A DNA stretch of 64,000 nt from Roseiarcus sp963770275. Its GTDB lineage: Bacteria > Pseudomonadota > Alphaproteobacteria > Rhizobiales > Beijerinckiaceae. The DNA lies in assembly GCA_963770275.1 (NCBI GenBank), contig CAVYPD010000026.1:1-64000 (forward strand). Direction: 5' to 3'. Under the pieces are notes generated by a model, which searched no databases, was not told where the DNA came from, and was given only the letters and a program-made list of their open reading frames with translations. Every line of letters starts with the position of its first letter. The first letter of the stretch is position 1. Below, piece after piece: positions 29,018 through 37,503 of the stretch. A program made the translations under genes and the position numbers.

Positions 29018-29037
29018 CTCTCCCTTTAGAGGGAGAG
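29018..29037. repeat. GC-rich palindrome upstream of the ThuA-like gene
   Basis: CTCTCCCT (29018-29025) and AGGGAGAG (29030-29037) form a perfect 8-bp stem with a 4-base loop. Similar dyads are interspersed repeats in Hyphomicrobiales genomes. The right arm also looks like a ribosome site, so the hairpin might mask it. Confidence 0.55.
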
Positions 29038-29055
29038 AGCATGTGGAGAAAAGAA

Positions 29056-29700
29056 ATGCGCGAAGCTTTGATTGTCTGGGGCGGCTGGAGCGGCCATGAG
29101 CCGGAACAGTGCGCCCATATCCTCGCGAAGATTCTCGAGAGCCAGAGCTTCAAAGTGTATGTCGAGAACACCACCGAAGCCTTCGCCGATCCCGGCATCG
29201 TGGACATGAGTCTCATCGTGCCCATCGTCACAATGTCGAAGATCGAGAAGGAGGAAGTCGAAAACCTGACCGCCGCCGTGCGCGGCGGGGTAGGGCTCGC
29301 CGGTTATCATGGCGGCATGTGCGACGCCTTTCGGGAGAGCGTTGACTACCAGTTTATGTGCGGTGGCCAATGGGTTGCGCATCCCGGCAATGTCATCGAC
29401 TACACGGTCGAAGTTTCACAGCCAAACGATCCGATCATGGCCGGAATCCCGGCCAGTTTTCCTTACCGATCCGAGCAATATTACATGCATGTCGACCCCT
29501 CGAATGAGGTGCTCGCCACCACGACTTTTTCCGGCGAACATGCGCCGTGGATCAAAGGAGTCACGATGCCTGTGGTGTGGAAGCGAAAGCACGGGGAAGG
29601 CCGCGTTTTCTACTCATCGCTTGGTCATGTGTCGGCTGAGTTCAACGTTCCCGAAATGCGCACCATCATCGAGCGAGGGATGCTATGGGCGGCGCGATGA
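29056..29700 (+). CDS. ThuA-like domain protein
   Basis: 214 residues. It starts MREALIVWGGWSGHEPEQCA, the usual opening of ThuA (trehalose utilisation) proteins, which have a glutamine-amidotransferase-like fold and occur with Gfo/Idh/MocA dehydrogenases in disaccharide oxidation routes. Further family features are GVGLAGYHGGMCDAF (about residue 85), GGQWVAHPG and PVVWKRKHGEGRVFYSSLGH near the end. ATG 29041 is a possible earlier start, but 29056 matches the family and has GGAGAA before it. Confidence 0.85.
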   Translation: MREALIVWGGWSGHEPEQCAHILAKILESQSFKVYVENTTEAFADPGIVDMSLIVPIVTMSKIEKEEVENLTAAVRGGVGLAGYHGGMCDAFRESVDYQFMCGGQWVAHPGNVIDYTVEVSQPNDPIMAGIPASFPYRSEQYYMHVDPSNEVLATTTFSGEHAPWIKGVTMPVVWKRKHGEGRVFYSSLGHVSAEFNVPEMRTIIERGMLWAAR

Positions 29701-30047
29701 TCCGCGCTTCGATGCAGTGCATCCCGACCGCCGGCTGCGGAGGCAAAAATGAGTCGACAATTTCTTGACTGATCGACAAGTATGGCGTATTGTTTTTCAG
29801 AAACGCAAGGCCAGCTGGGCTCACGTTCGCATTGGCGCCGACGCAACGGGCGCGTCAGATGGGTGACGCAAAGCGACTCGCAAATGGCCCCATAAACGAT
29901 TGAAATCGCTCAAAATGGACTCGTTGATGGCGATCTTATAGACGCTTTTCCGGCGTTTCTTACGCTCACGCTTTAAGCCGCTCGATATGCTCGAGTGGCG
30001 GTTGGATCCGCCGGATTATTCGCAAGCGTCAAGCGCGGTTGGGTCGT
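29701..30047. other. Intergenic stretch without recognisable gene
   Basis: Between the ThuA-like gene and the convergent luciferase-like gene. Noticeably AT-richer than its surroundings in parts. No protein family, RNA gene or convincing terminator seen. Confidence 0.5.
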
Positions 30048-31070
30048 TCAACGCCAGCCGAGCGGCGGGGCAACGTGGGTCAGAATCGCCTCGATGACAT
30101 GCGCATTATAGGCCACGCCAAGCTGGTTCGGGACCGTCAGGAGTAGAGTGTCGGCCTCCGCGATGGCCTCGTCGTTTTTAAGCTGCTCGACAAGAATGTC
30201 TGGCTCCGCGGCGTAGCTGCGGCCGAAAATAGCGCGCGTCTTTTCGTCGATAAAGCCGACTTGATCCTTCTCCTCGCCCCCTCGGCCGAAGTAGGCGCGA
30301 TCGCGATCGTCCACCAGCGCGAAGATGCTGCGGCTTACAGACACGCGAGGCTCGCGCGCATGCCCAGCCTCCTTCCAGGCAGCGTGGAAGGCTCGGATTT
30401 GCTCGGCCTGCTGGACGTGGAACGGCTCTCCGGTCTCATCGTCTTTGAGGGTCGAGCTTTGCAGGTTCACCCCGAGCTTGGCCGCCCAGATGGCGGTCGC
30501 GTTGGAGCCGGCGCCCCACCAGACCCGATCGCGCAGACCATCGGAATGGGGCTCGACGCGTAGCAGCCCCGGTGGATTGGAGAACATCGGCCGCGGGTTG
30601 GGCTGGGCGAAACCCTCGCCGCGCAGTAGGTCGAGGAAGACCTCCGCATGCTGCCGCCCCATGTCCGCGTCACTTTGGCCGTCGACCGGGCGATAGCCGA
30701 AGTAGCGCCATCCGTCGATCACCTGCTCGGGCGAGCCCCGGCTGATTCCAAGCTGCAGACGTCCGCCAGCGATGAGGTCTGCGGCCCCCGCGTCCTCGAC
30801 CATGTAGAACGGGTTCTCATAGCGCATGTCGATGACCGCCGTGCCGATCTCGATACGGCTGGTCTTGGCCCCCACGGCTGCCAGCAGGGGGAAAGGCGAA
30901 CCGAGTTGGCGGGCGAAGTGGTGAACACGGAAATAGGCTCCGTCCGCGCCCAGCGCCTCGGCCGCGACGGCGAGATCGATGGATTGCAGGAGCGTGTCGG
31001 CTGCCGAGCGCGTCTGCGATTGCGGCGAGTTCGTCCAGTGCCCGAACGACAGAAAACCGATCTTCTTCAT
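30048..31070 (-). CDS. LLM class flavin-dependent oxidoreductase (luciferase-like)
   Basis: 340 residues, intact. Starts KKIGFLSFGHW and shows the bacterial luciferase-like barrel: AVAAEALGADGAYFRVHHFA, RIEIGTAVIDMRYENPFYMV, LIAGGRLQLGISRGSPEQV, then DRVWWGAGSNATAIWAAKLG. Such enzymes use FMNH2 from a separate reductase to oxygenate small molecules. The YENP and GRLQLGISRG segments are typical of the uncharacterised luciferase-like group rather than of alkane or nitrilotriacetate monooxygenases. It is monocistronic here as far as can be seen. Confidence 0.88.
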   Translation of the reverse strand: MKKIGFLSFGHWTNSPQSQTRSAADTLLQSIDLAVAAEALGADGAYFRVHHFARQLGSPFPLLAAVGAKTSRIEIGTAVIDMRYENPFYMVEDAGAADLIAGGRLQLGISRGSPEQVIDGWRYFGYRPVDGQSDADMGRQHAEVFLDLLRGEGFAQPNPRPMFSNPPGLLRVEPHSDGLRDRVWWGAGSNATAIWAAKLGVNLQSSTLKDDETGEPFHVQQAEQIRAFHAAWKEAGHAREPRVSVSRSIFALVDDRDRAYFGRGGEEKDQVGFIDEKTRAIFGRSYAAEPDILVEQLKNDEAIAEADTLLLTVPNQLGVAYNAHVIEAILTHVAPPLGWR

Positions 31071-31291
31071 AAGGATCCAGCCTAACGATATTGGGATTTA
31101 TCGGGCAAGCGATCGCTGCGCGAGGATCGAAGCAGCCACCCTAAGCGCGACAATTTCGGTGGCGCGCCGTCCGCCACTCATGTCGGCGACAGACGCGCCG
31201 AATGTAGGAGGCGCTACCAAAGCGCCGGTGTGAGCGAAGCTGCACTGAGAGGTCCGCCCGGCAGGTCGTCGTCAGAAAACGTATCGAGCTA

Positions 31292-31732
31292 TTAACCTGG
31301 CGAGGCCGTGCCGCGCCCCGTGAAGTCCATGGTGAAGATCTCGCCGCTGAGCAGCAACGAGATTTCGTCGCCCGGAAGCGGCTTCTGACATTCAGACTGC
31401 GGATTAAGCCAGAAGTTCGATCCGGGCGGCAGCAAGACAAAGAGATCGCGCGCCTTCGCTTCAAGGCACGTCTCCGGTTCTTTCAAATAAGCGGATACGC
31501 GCTCTGGCGCGGTAAACGCGGGGTGCCATGTCTTGCCCTTGAACTCGACGGTCGCGACGCTAATTTTTTCGTGGAGTTTGAGCGACCGTCGCCGTCCGGG
31601 TTCAAGCGCGGTTTCGGGAGTTAGAATGTAAAGTTCGCTGTCAAGCAGAGCGCGGAAGAAATCGGGGATTTTGGCTGGATTCGAGGTCGCCGACTGCATC
31701 AGCGCCTCAAGTGCGTTGACCGGCTTAAACAT
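31292..31732 (-). CDS. SseB family protein
   Basis: 146 residues. The N-terminal pattern (IPDFFRALLDSELYILTPET, then LFVLLPPGSNFWLNPQSECQ) matches SseB N-terminal-domain proteins, named after enhanced serine sensitivity; their biochemical role is unknown. It ends 30 bases from nothing obvious downstream, and about 30 bases separate its start from the end of the sigma-54 activator gene upstream on the same strand, so both may share a transcript. The gap 31071-31291 holds no gene. Confidence 0.7.
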   Translation of the reverse strand: MFKPVNALEALMQSATSNPAKIPDFFRALLDSELYILTPETALEPGRRRSLKLHEKISVATVEFKGKTWHPAFTAPERVSAYLKEPETCLEAKARDLFVLLPPGSNFWLNPQSECQKPLPGDEISLLLSGEIFTMDFTGRGTASPG

Positions 31733-31761
31733 GGCTCAAGCTCTCCGCTCTGGATTCATCT

Positions 31762-33619
31762 TCACCGCTTGGCCGATCGATCGTCCAGCACGCGATAAAT
31801 CGTATTGCGCGAAACACCAAGCCGCCGAGCGGTCTCGCTAACGTTGTTGCCTGTCTCGGCGTAGGTCGACAGCACCTGTGCGCGATGCCGGCCTTGTAAG
31901 GTCCCGCTTCGCCCTTCCTCGGTGTGCTGACCTGCGATCACGGTGGCTTCCGGATAGTCAATGACGGAATCCTCGGTCTGAAGGGTGAGGCGAGACAGCA
32001 CATTGCGCAATTCGCGAATATTGCCGGGCCAGCCGCATTTGGTGAGGTGGTCGACTAGACGAGGGCTCAGGGTTCGTCGGGCATCGATCGTTGCCAGAAG
32101 GCGTTCAGCGATCGCCTGAAAATCTGATCGCTTGGCGAGCGGCGGTAGAGTGACTTCGAGCGTATTGAGGCGAAACAGTAAATCCGGACGAAAACGACCC
32201 TTCGCGATCGATTCACTGAGATCGGCATTGGTGGCCGATATCAGGAGCACATCGACCTGGCGCTTCGCGCCGCCGACCGGCCGTACCGTCCAGTCATCGA
32301 GAAACCGAAGAAGAACGGCTTGCAACGTCACTGGCATGTCGCCAATTTCGTCGAGGAACAGAGTCCCGCCATCGGCTTCCTTGACTAGCCCGGCGGATCC
32401 GCCTCTGCGGGCGCCGGTAAATGCCCCTTCGCTGTAACCAAACAGTTCGGCCTCGATCAGGCTCTCGGGCAAGGCCGCGCAATTGACAGCCACAAAAGAG
32501 CCGCTACGCCCGCTCGCAGCATGGGCGTGACGCGCCAGCTGCTCCTTCCCCGTGCCTGTTTCGCCCCTAATCAGAATTGGCATCTTGCGCTGCGCCGCCG
32601 CCTCTGTCTGCTGGACGATGCGAGCAACGACCGGGTCGATCGAAATGAACGGCGTGGGCGTAACGGCAGGAGGCGAGACTCGCGGTTTCGTGACGGCGCG
32701 TAACATCGGGGACACGTTCGGATGTTCGATCGTGGCGATGAAACTGCTGCCGACCTCATCCTGCAGGCGCTGGCGTTCGCGCAACCGCCCCTCGTCCATG
32801 AAGGAGCTAAACCTCGTCCTGAATATATCGGTGAAGCTGCGGCCGGCGTGGTCGGCAGCCCATGCAACAAAATGCGCGCCGCCTGATTGGCAGCCAGGAT
32901 GCGGCCGAATCGTCGACTGCGATGAGACCCGCTGTAAGCGTATGCAGGTACTCGCCGCGATTGTGAAAGGCGATCAGGATGTCGCGATGGTGGCGCTCAC
33001 GAAACAACCCGTTCTCGATCTGCGTCGCGGCCATGCAAACGAGGGCCGCAGTGTGGGTCTGACGGGAGACGCAATCGGACGAGGCGTCAAGGATTCCGGC
33101 GAGTGAACCATCCGGGGCAAAAACCGGAGACGCAGCGCAAGTTAATGAACCGAAACTCGGGAAATAATGCTCGCTGCCGTGGACGATGACTGGGCGCTTG
33201 AGGAACGCGGCCGTACCGATCCCATTCGTGCCGCAGAGCGCTTCCGACCAGAGGCTTCCAGGGCGTATATTCTTGGCCTCCGGAGTATCGGCGAAGCTCT
33301 TGTCGGCGACGATATCGAGCAGCAGACCCTCGGGAGTCGCAAAGGCGATCAGGAAATTTGAACCCGCGATTTGCTCGTGAAGCGTTCGCATTTCCGCCAG
33401 CGCCAGACCACGAACTAGGACACGTTGCTCCTGCTCGGATCGCAGGACCTTGGGGCTCGCCAGGTCGATTGACGGCGGCCTTGCCGAATCAAGGCCAAGC
33501 GCGACGCAACGCAGCCAGCTCTCATAGATTTCAACGGCGAGAAGATTGCTCGGGACTGTGCCAGATTGCCGCAGGACGCCATGCGCCTGGGTCGCTCGCT
33601 CTGCGACGGATAATTGCAT
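31762..33619 (-). CDS. Sigma-54-dependent activator of the diiron monooxygenase cluster (AcoR/MmoR-like), frame-broken
   Basis: Starts MQLSVAERATQAHGVLRQSG at 33619 with GGAGGT upstream. Domains: GAF-type sensor (about residues 60-190, SLWSEALCGTNGIGTAAFLK), a PAS-like segment (GRILAANQAARILLHGLP), and the AAA+ domain with Walker A RGETGTGKE, the sigma-54 contact loop GYSEGAFTGARR and Walker B GGTLFLDEIGDMP. A Fis-type helix-turn-helix ends it (NNVSETARRLGVSRNTIYRV). Two one-base frame changes near 32905 and 32860 in the PAS-like region split an otherwise complete protein of about 620 residues. The layout equals AcoR and MmoR. Divergent from the alcohol dehydrogenase; it should bind the palindromes at 33903-33952. 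Confidence 0.85.
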
Positions 33620-33902
33620 CGGACCTCCACAGGTCGCGAGGCTCTCCGGCCCCCTATACGCAAATCCCCCAACGGCTTTTCTTTGCGCAATTTTCAGTGG
33701 CAAAGGATAGCGAACTGGAAACTGAAAGCAACCTTCCACAATCCATGCCCGCCTCGCAGTCCACGTTCCCGGCGTGCGCGGTGGGCGCTTGGCGATTTAA
33801 CCGAACATTGCGGTTAGGCGACACGCTCGGCGAGCGGCGACAGCCGATCGCTTCCGACCGCAAAACGCCCACTGAATCGCCTGCGAATACGCACTCCAAA
33901 GC

Positions 33903-33919
33903 TGTTTCGTGTCGCAACA
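33903..33919. promoter_or_regulatory. Upstream activator site 1 for the sigma-54 activator
   Basis: TGTTTCGTGTCGCAACA, a 17-base dyad with TGTT...AACA ends, the style known for AcoR-type activators. It shares 12 of 17 positions with the site at 33936. Centre-to-centre distance is 33 bases, three helical turns. Confidence 0.6.
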
Positions 33920-33935
33920 AGGCTGTTCAACCATT

Positions 33936-33952
33936 TGTTCCTCGACGGAACA
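33936..33952. promoter_or_regulatory. Upstream activator site 2 for the sigma-54 activator
   Basis: TGTTCCTCGACGGAACA, perfect 6-base arms around TCGAC. About 60 bases upstream of the -24/-12 promoter and on the same helix face as site 1. Confidence 0.65.
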
Positions 33953-33986
33953 GGACAAATCCACCGCTCGGCAAGACACTGATTGA

Positions 33987-33999
33987 TATCAACAGCTTG
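33987..33999 (+). promoter_or_regulatory. IHF binding site candidate
   Basis: TATCAACAGCTTG fits WATCAANNNNTTR exactly and lies between the activator sites and the sigma-54 promoter, where IHF bends DNA to bring the activator to the polymerase. Confidence 0.5.
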
Positions 34000-34005
34000 C
34001 AACGC

Positions 34006-34020
34006 TGGCATGGCGCTTGC
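34006..34020 (+). promoter_or_regulatory. Sigma-54 (-24/-12) promoter of the monooxygenase cluster
   Basis: TGGCAT-GGCGC-TTGC matches TGGCAC-N5-TTGCW with the invariant GG and GC correctly spaced. It sits 54 bases before the alcohol dehydrogenase ATG. Transcription would begin near 34032. Together with the divergent activator gene and the upstream sites this is strong support. Confidence 0.8.
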
Positions 34021-34073
34021 GCTCATCGACACAACTGCGCGTCGCCGTCAGGCATGAAAAATCGGGAAGAAAC

Positions 34074-35118
34074 ATGAAGGCCGCTGTCCTGCACGCGTAC
34101 GACGAGAAGTTGAGCGGGAAGGAATTCGTCACGTACGAAGACGTGGCCGATCCAAAGATTAGCCGACCCTCGGATGTCATTGTACGGATTGGTGGCGCCG
34201 GCGGTGTGTCGAACCGACTTGCACATCGTCGAAGGCATTTGGCGTAGCAAGGTTGAGGTCAATCTCCCCTACATCATGGGGCATGAAAACGCCGGGTGGG
34301 TCGAGGAGGTGGGCCAAGGCGTGCAGGGGGTGAAAGTCGGCGACGCCGTAATCTGCCATCCCCTGGTCACCAGTGGGCATTGCTTAGCGTGTCGTCGGGG
34401 CGACGACATGCATGCCGAAGACAGCAGCTTTCCCGGCATCAACGCCAACGGCGGTTACGCGCAATTCTTGCTGACGGGTGAGCGCACGTTGATCAAATTG
34501 CCGCAAACGCTCGCGCCGAAAGACGTGGCCCCTTACACGGATGCGGGCCTTACCGCATATCGCGCAGCCAAAAAAGCCTCGCGGCACCTCCTCCCGGGCG
34601 AATGCGCCGTCGTTGTCGGCGCCGGCGGGCTCGGCCATATAGGTATCCAGGTGTTGAGCGCGCTTTGCGCGGCCGAAATCATAGTCGTCGACCGTGCAGA
34701 AAAGCCCCTGGCGCTCGCCAAGGATTGCGGCGCGGACCACGTTGTGAAGGCTGACGGTGGCGAAGTCGACGCGGTCCTGGCGTTGACCAAGGGTAAGGGC
34801 GCTGAGGCGGTGATCGATTTCGTTGGCGAAGGTGACGCAGTCGCCAAGGGCTTGGCGATGACCCGCAATGGCGGGACCTACTACATCGTCGGCTATGGCG
34901 GAAAGATCGAGATTCCGACCATCGATATGATCACCTCTGAGAAGACGATCGTCGGCAATCTCGTTGGCACCTACGCTGAGCTCGTAGAGCTCATGGCGCT
35001 AGCGGATCGCGGCCTCGTGAAGCTGCATACGCGCGAATACAAGTTGAGCGCGGCGAACGACGCCCTGCACGACCTGCACCACGGCCGCGTCAATGGCCGC
35101 GCGGTCCTGATCCCGTGA
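34074..35118 (+). CDS. Zinc-type NAD-dependent alcohol dehydrogenase of the monooxygenase cluster, one frame break
   Basis: About 348 residues. Starts MKAAVLHAYDEKLSGKEF after GGGAAG. One extra base near 34200 breaks GAGVCRTDLHIVEG, which carries the first catalytic-zinc Cys; the zinc-binding GHENAGWVEEVG follows. The NAD site is VVVGAGGLGHIGIQVL (about residue 175). The structural-zinc lobe reads TSGHCLACRRGDDMHAED: only two of the usual four Cys are present. The enzyme would oxidise the alcohol made by the monooxygenase, for instance 2-propanol to acetone if the substrate is propane (inference from similar clusters). First gene after the sigma-54 promoter; its stop overlaps the next gene (GTGA). 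Confidence 0.87.
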
Positions 35119-35483
35119 CGAATAATGGCGATAGGCCAAACGATGCGCGACTTCCCGGAAGGGAAGTCGAAGCTTCGCGGGCTGGTCGCGAGAGCATGTT
35201 GGCCAGACACAAACTGATCGAAGCGATGATCGACAACAATTTGCGGCAACTAAAATTCGACAGCGCGCGGGGCGGCGCGGACATCGAGCGCGCGTGCGCT
35301 TTGCGGGACATTGAGCGCCGGGGCGGCAACTCTGAGCCAGCCGGGCGGCTCGCCGAAATCGATCGGCGCATCGAGCAGCTTGAAGACGAGCACCGAAGCC
35401 TCGTGGCGGAGCGCGAATGGCTCAACAAAGCCCTGCTCGAATTTGACGACCAGGCGACCGCAAATGGGAAGTTTCTCACATGA
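35115..35483 (+). CDS. Small hypothetical coiled-coil protein
   Basis: 122 residues from GTG 35115, overlapping the dehydrogenase stop. Charged and helical throughout; heptad-like segments ARHKLIEAMIDNNLRQLKFD and AEIDRRIEQLEDEHRSLVAE suggest a coiled coil. No membrane segment, signal or metal motif. Not a family I recognise. Tight overlaps on both sides (GTGA before, ATGA after) show that it is translated within the operon. Confidence 0.75.
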   Translation: MTNNGDRPNDARLPGREVEASRAGRESMLARHKLIEAMIDNNLRQLKFDSARGGADIERACALRDIERRGGNSEPAGRLAEIDRRIEQLEDEHRSLVAEREWLNKALLEFDDQATANGKFLT

Positions 35484-35686
35484 ACGTCGCCAGCGAATCG
35501 ATCGTTCGCGATGCTGGCCACCTGTCAGAGGAAGACCGCTCGAAGGACGAGTGTTTCGTGGAGCTGGCGCATGTCGCGGAAGCGATGGTCGCCGCGCATG
35601 GAAGAGATTTTGCGATGGGCGCGCTCGTTCTGACCGCCCGCTTCATCGCAGAAGGAAAGCCGCTCATCAAAGCGGAAGCACGGTGA
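35480..35686 (+). CDS. Small hypothetical protein before the hydroxylase alpha gene
   Basis: 68 residues, ATGA overlap with the preceding gene. Mostly helical, with VELAHVAEAMVAAHGRDFAM followed by GALVLTARFIAEGKPL. No known domain recognised. It could be an accessory or assembly factor of the monooxygenase, comparable in position to orfY/mmoD in methane monooxygenase operons, but similarity to MmoD is not apparent. Confidence 0.7.
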   Translation: MNVASESIVRDAGHLSEEDRSKDECFVELAHVAEAMVAAHGRDFAMGALVLTARFIAEGKPLIKAEAR

Positions 35687-35741
35687 GCGACGGAGTGAAC
35701 GCGCAACGAACGATTCAGCGAGTGACACCGAGGAGAAAACC

Positions 35742-37417
35742 ATGACCGCAAGTCTGACGCTTAACAAGATTACCGCGCAGAAAGGCATTAGCGTTGGCGA
35801 AGCCGCCAATCGCGTGGCCGATCTGGGCTGGACGCCGAGCTACGTTCAGGAGGCGATGACCTTCCCGACGGACTACAAGATCTCGAGGGTGCCTCGCGAT
35901 CCGATGAAACAGGTGCTGCGTTCCTATTTTCCGATGCAGGAAGAAAAGGACAATCGCGTCTACGGCGCGCTCGATGCGGCGTTGCGCGGCGATATGTTCC
36001 GGAATGTGGAGCCGCGCTGGATTGAATGGATGAAGCTGTTCCTGGCGATCATTCCTTTCCCGGAAATTTCAGCCGCGCGCTCCATGGCGATGGTTGGCCG
36101 TCTGTCACCCGGCGAAGAGTTGCGCACGGGCTTCACGATGCAGATGGTCGACGAGATGCGTCACTCGACGATTCGGATGAATCTGAAGAAGTGGTACATG
36201 GAGAACTATATCGATCCGGCTGGGTTCGATATCACGCGAGGCCGCGTTCGGCAAGTGCTACGCGTCCACGATCGGACGTCAGTTCGCGGAAGGTTTCCTC
36301 ACCGGCGACGCGATCACCGCCGCCAGCATCTATCTGACTGTGGTGGCCGAGACGGCCTTCACCAACACGCTCTTCGTCGCGATGCCGTCGGAAGCCGCTC
36401 GCAACGGCGACTACGCGCTGCCGACAGTGTTCCTGTCCGTCCAGTCGGATGAGTCCCGCCATATCGGCAACGGCCATTCAATGTTGATGGCGATGCTGCA
36501 CGATCCCTCGAACCATCAGTTGCTGGAGCGCGATCTCAAATACGCCTTCTGGCAGAACCACGCGATCGTCGACGCCGCGATCGGAACGTTCATTGAATAC
36601 GGCACGACGAACCGTGACAAGAACAAGGAATCCTACGCGGAGCTTTGGCACCGCTGGATCTACGAAGATTATTATCGCACCTACATGCTGCCGCTCGAGA
36701 AATACGGCATCAAGATCCACCATGATGACGTATCGGCGGCTTGGGATCGCATCGTCAAGAAAAACTACGTTCATTTGACCGCGCAGTTCTTTTCGGTCGG
36801 CTGGTCCGTGAATTTCTGGCGGATCGAGGCTCAGACCGAGAAGGACTTCGAGTGGTTCGAGCACAAGTATCCTGGCTGGTACGCTGAATTCGGCGACTAC
36901 TGGAAGTGGTATTCCAAACTGTCCAAGCCAGGCGAACTGCAGATCCTCTTCAACGGCGATGTCGGCTACGTCTATCCGCACCGCTGCTGGAGCTGCATGG
37001 TTCCATGCTTGATCCGCGAAGACTTCTGCTGCGACGAGGTGGACGGCAAGCTGTATACCTATTGTTCGGAAGGTTGCCGCTGGACGCATAAGGTGGCTTT
37101 CGCCGCCGAATACGAGGGGCGCCCGACGCCGGCGATGGGTCGCTTCAGCGGTCGCCGCGAATGGGAAGACTGTTACCATGGATGGGACGTCGCCGACGCC
37201 ATCAAGGACCTTGGCTTTGTCCGCAACGACGGCAGAGACTCTCGTACCGCAGCCCCACCTACGCTTCGATGCGAAGGACATGTGGACGCTCGACGACGTT
37301 CGTGGCCACGCTCTCGGCAGCCCATTGCGCGGGTTCCGCGCTTTGAAAGCCGGAGCGGAGCGCGACGCGGCGGTCGCGGAGTACCGCAAGGGCTTTAAGA
37401 TCAATCCCTGCCACTAG
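35742..37417 (+). CDS. prmA: Soluble diiron monooxygenase hydroxylase alpha subunit (propane monooxygenase type), two frame breaks
   Basis: Catalytic subunit, about 558 residues once joined. The diiron ligands are present with the spacing of methane monooxygenase: Glu108 in PFPEIS, Glu138 and His141 in VDEMRHSTI (30 residues apart as in E114/E144), then Glu in VAETAF and Glu/His in SDESRHIGN (34 apart as in E209/E243). The Cys-rich C-terminal segment HRCWSCMVPCLIREDF and YCSEGCRW is typical of the PrmA/MimA group, not of MmoX. One-base breaks occur at about 36238 (after GFDIT) and about 37228 (after VRNDGR); the second restores a proper end KINPCH at 37417. Good ribosome site GAGGAG. It would hydroxylate propane or similar short alkanes, ketones or phenols; exact substrate open. 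Confidence 0.92.
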
Positions 37418-37432
37418 ACCAGGCTGTCGATA

Positions 37433-37454
37433 AGGGGCCGCACGCGCGGCCCCT
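37433..37454. terminator. Stem-loop between hydroxylase alpha and reductase genes
   Basis: AGGGGCCGC / GCGGCCCCT, a perfect 9-bp stem with a 4-base loop, 16 bases after the alpha-subunit stop. No U-run follows, so it is more likely an RNA-stabilising or partly attenuating hairpin than a full terminator. Confidence 0.5.
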
Positions 37455-37503
37455 CGTTCTCAAAACCTTAAGTCTGCCACAGGCGTGACGAGGCCTGTGG
37501 GTA

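Noticed and set aside
34125..34140. Fourth copy of the TCACGTA palindrome
   Set aside because: Only GTCACGTACGA inside the dehydrogenase coding region; the second half-site is missing.
35687..35741. Separate sigma-54 promoter for the alpha subunit
   Set aside because: No GG-N10-GC pair with correct context in the 55-base gap; the gene is more likely read from the promoter at 34006.
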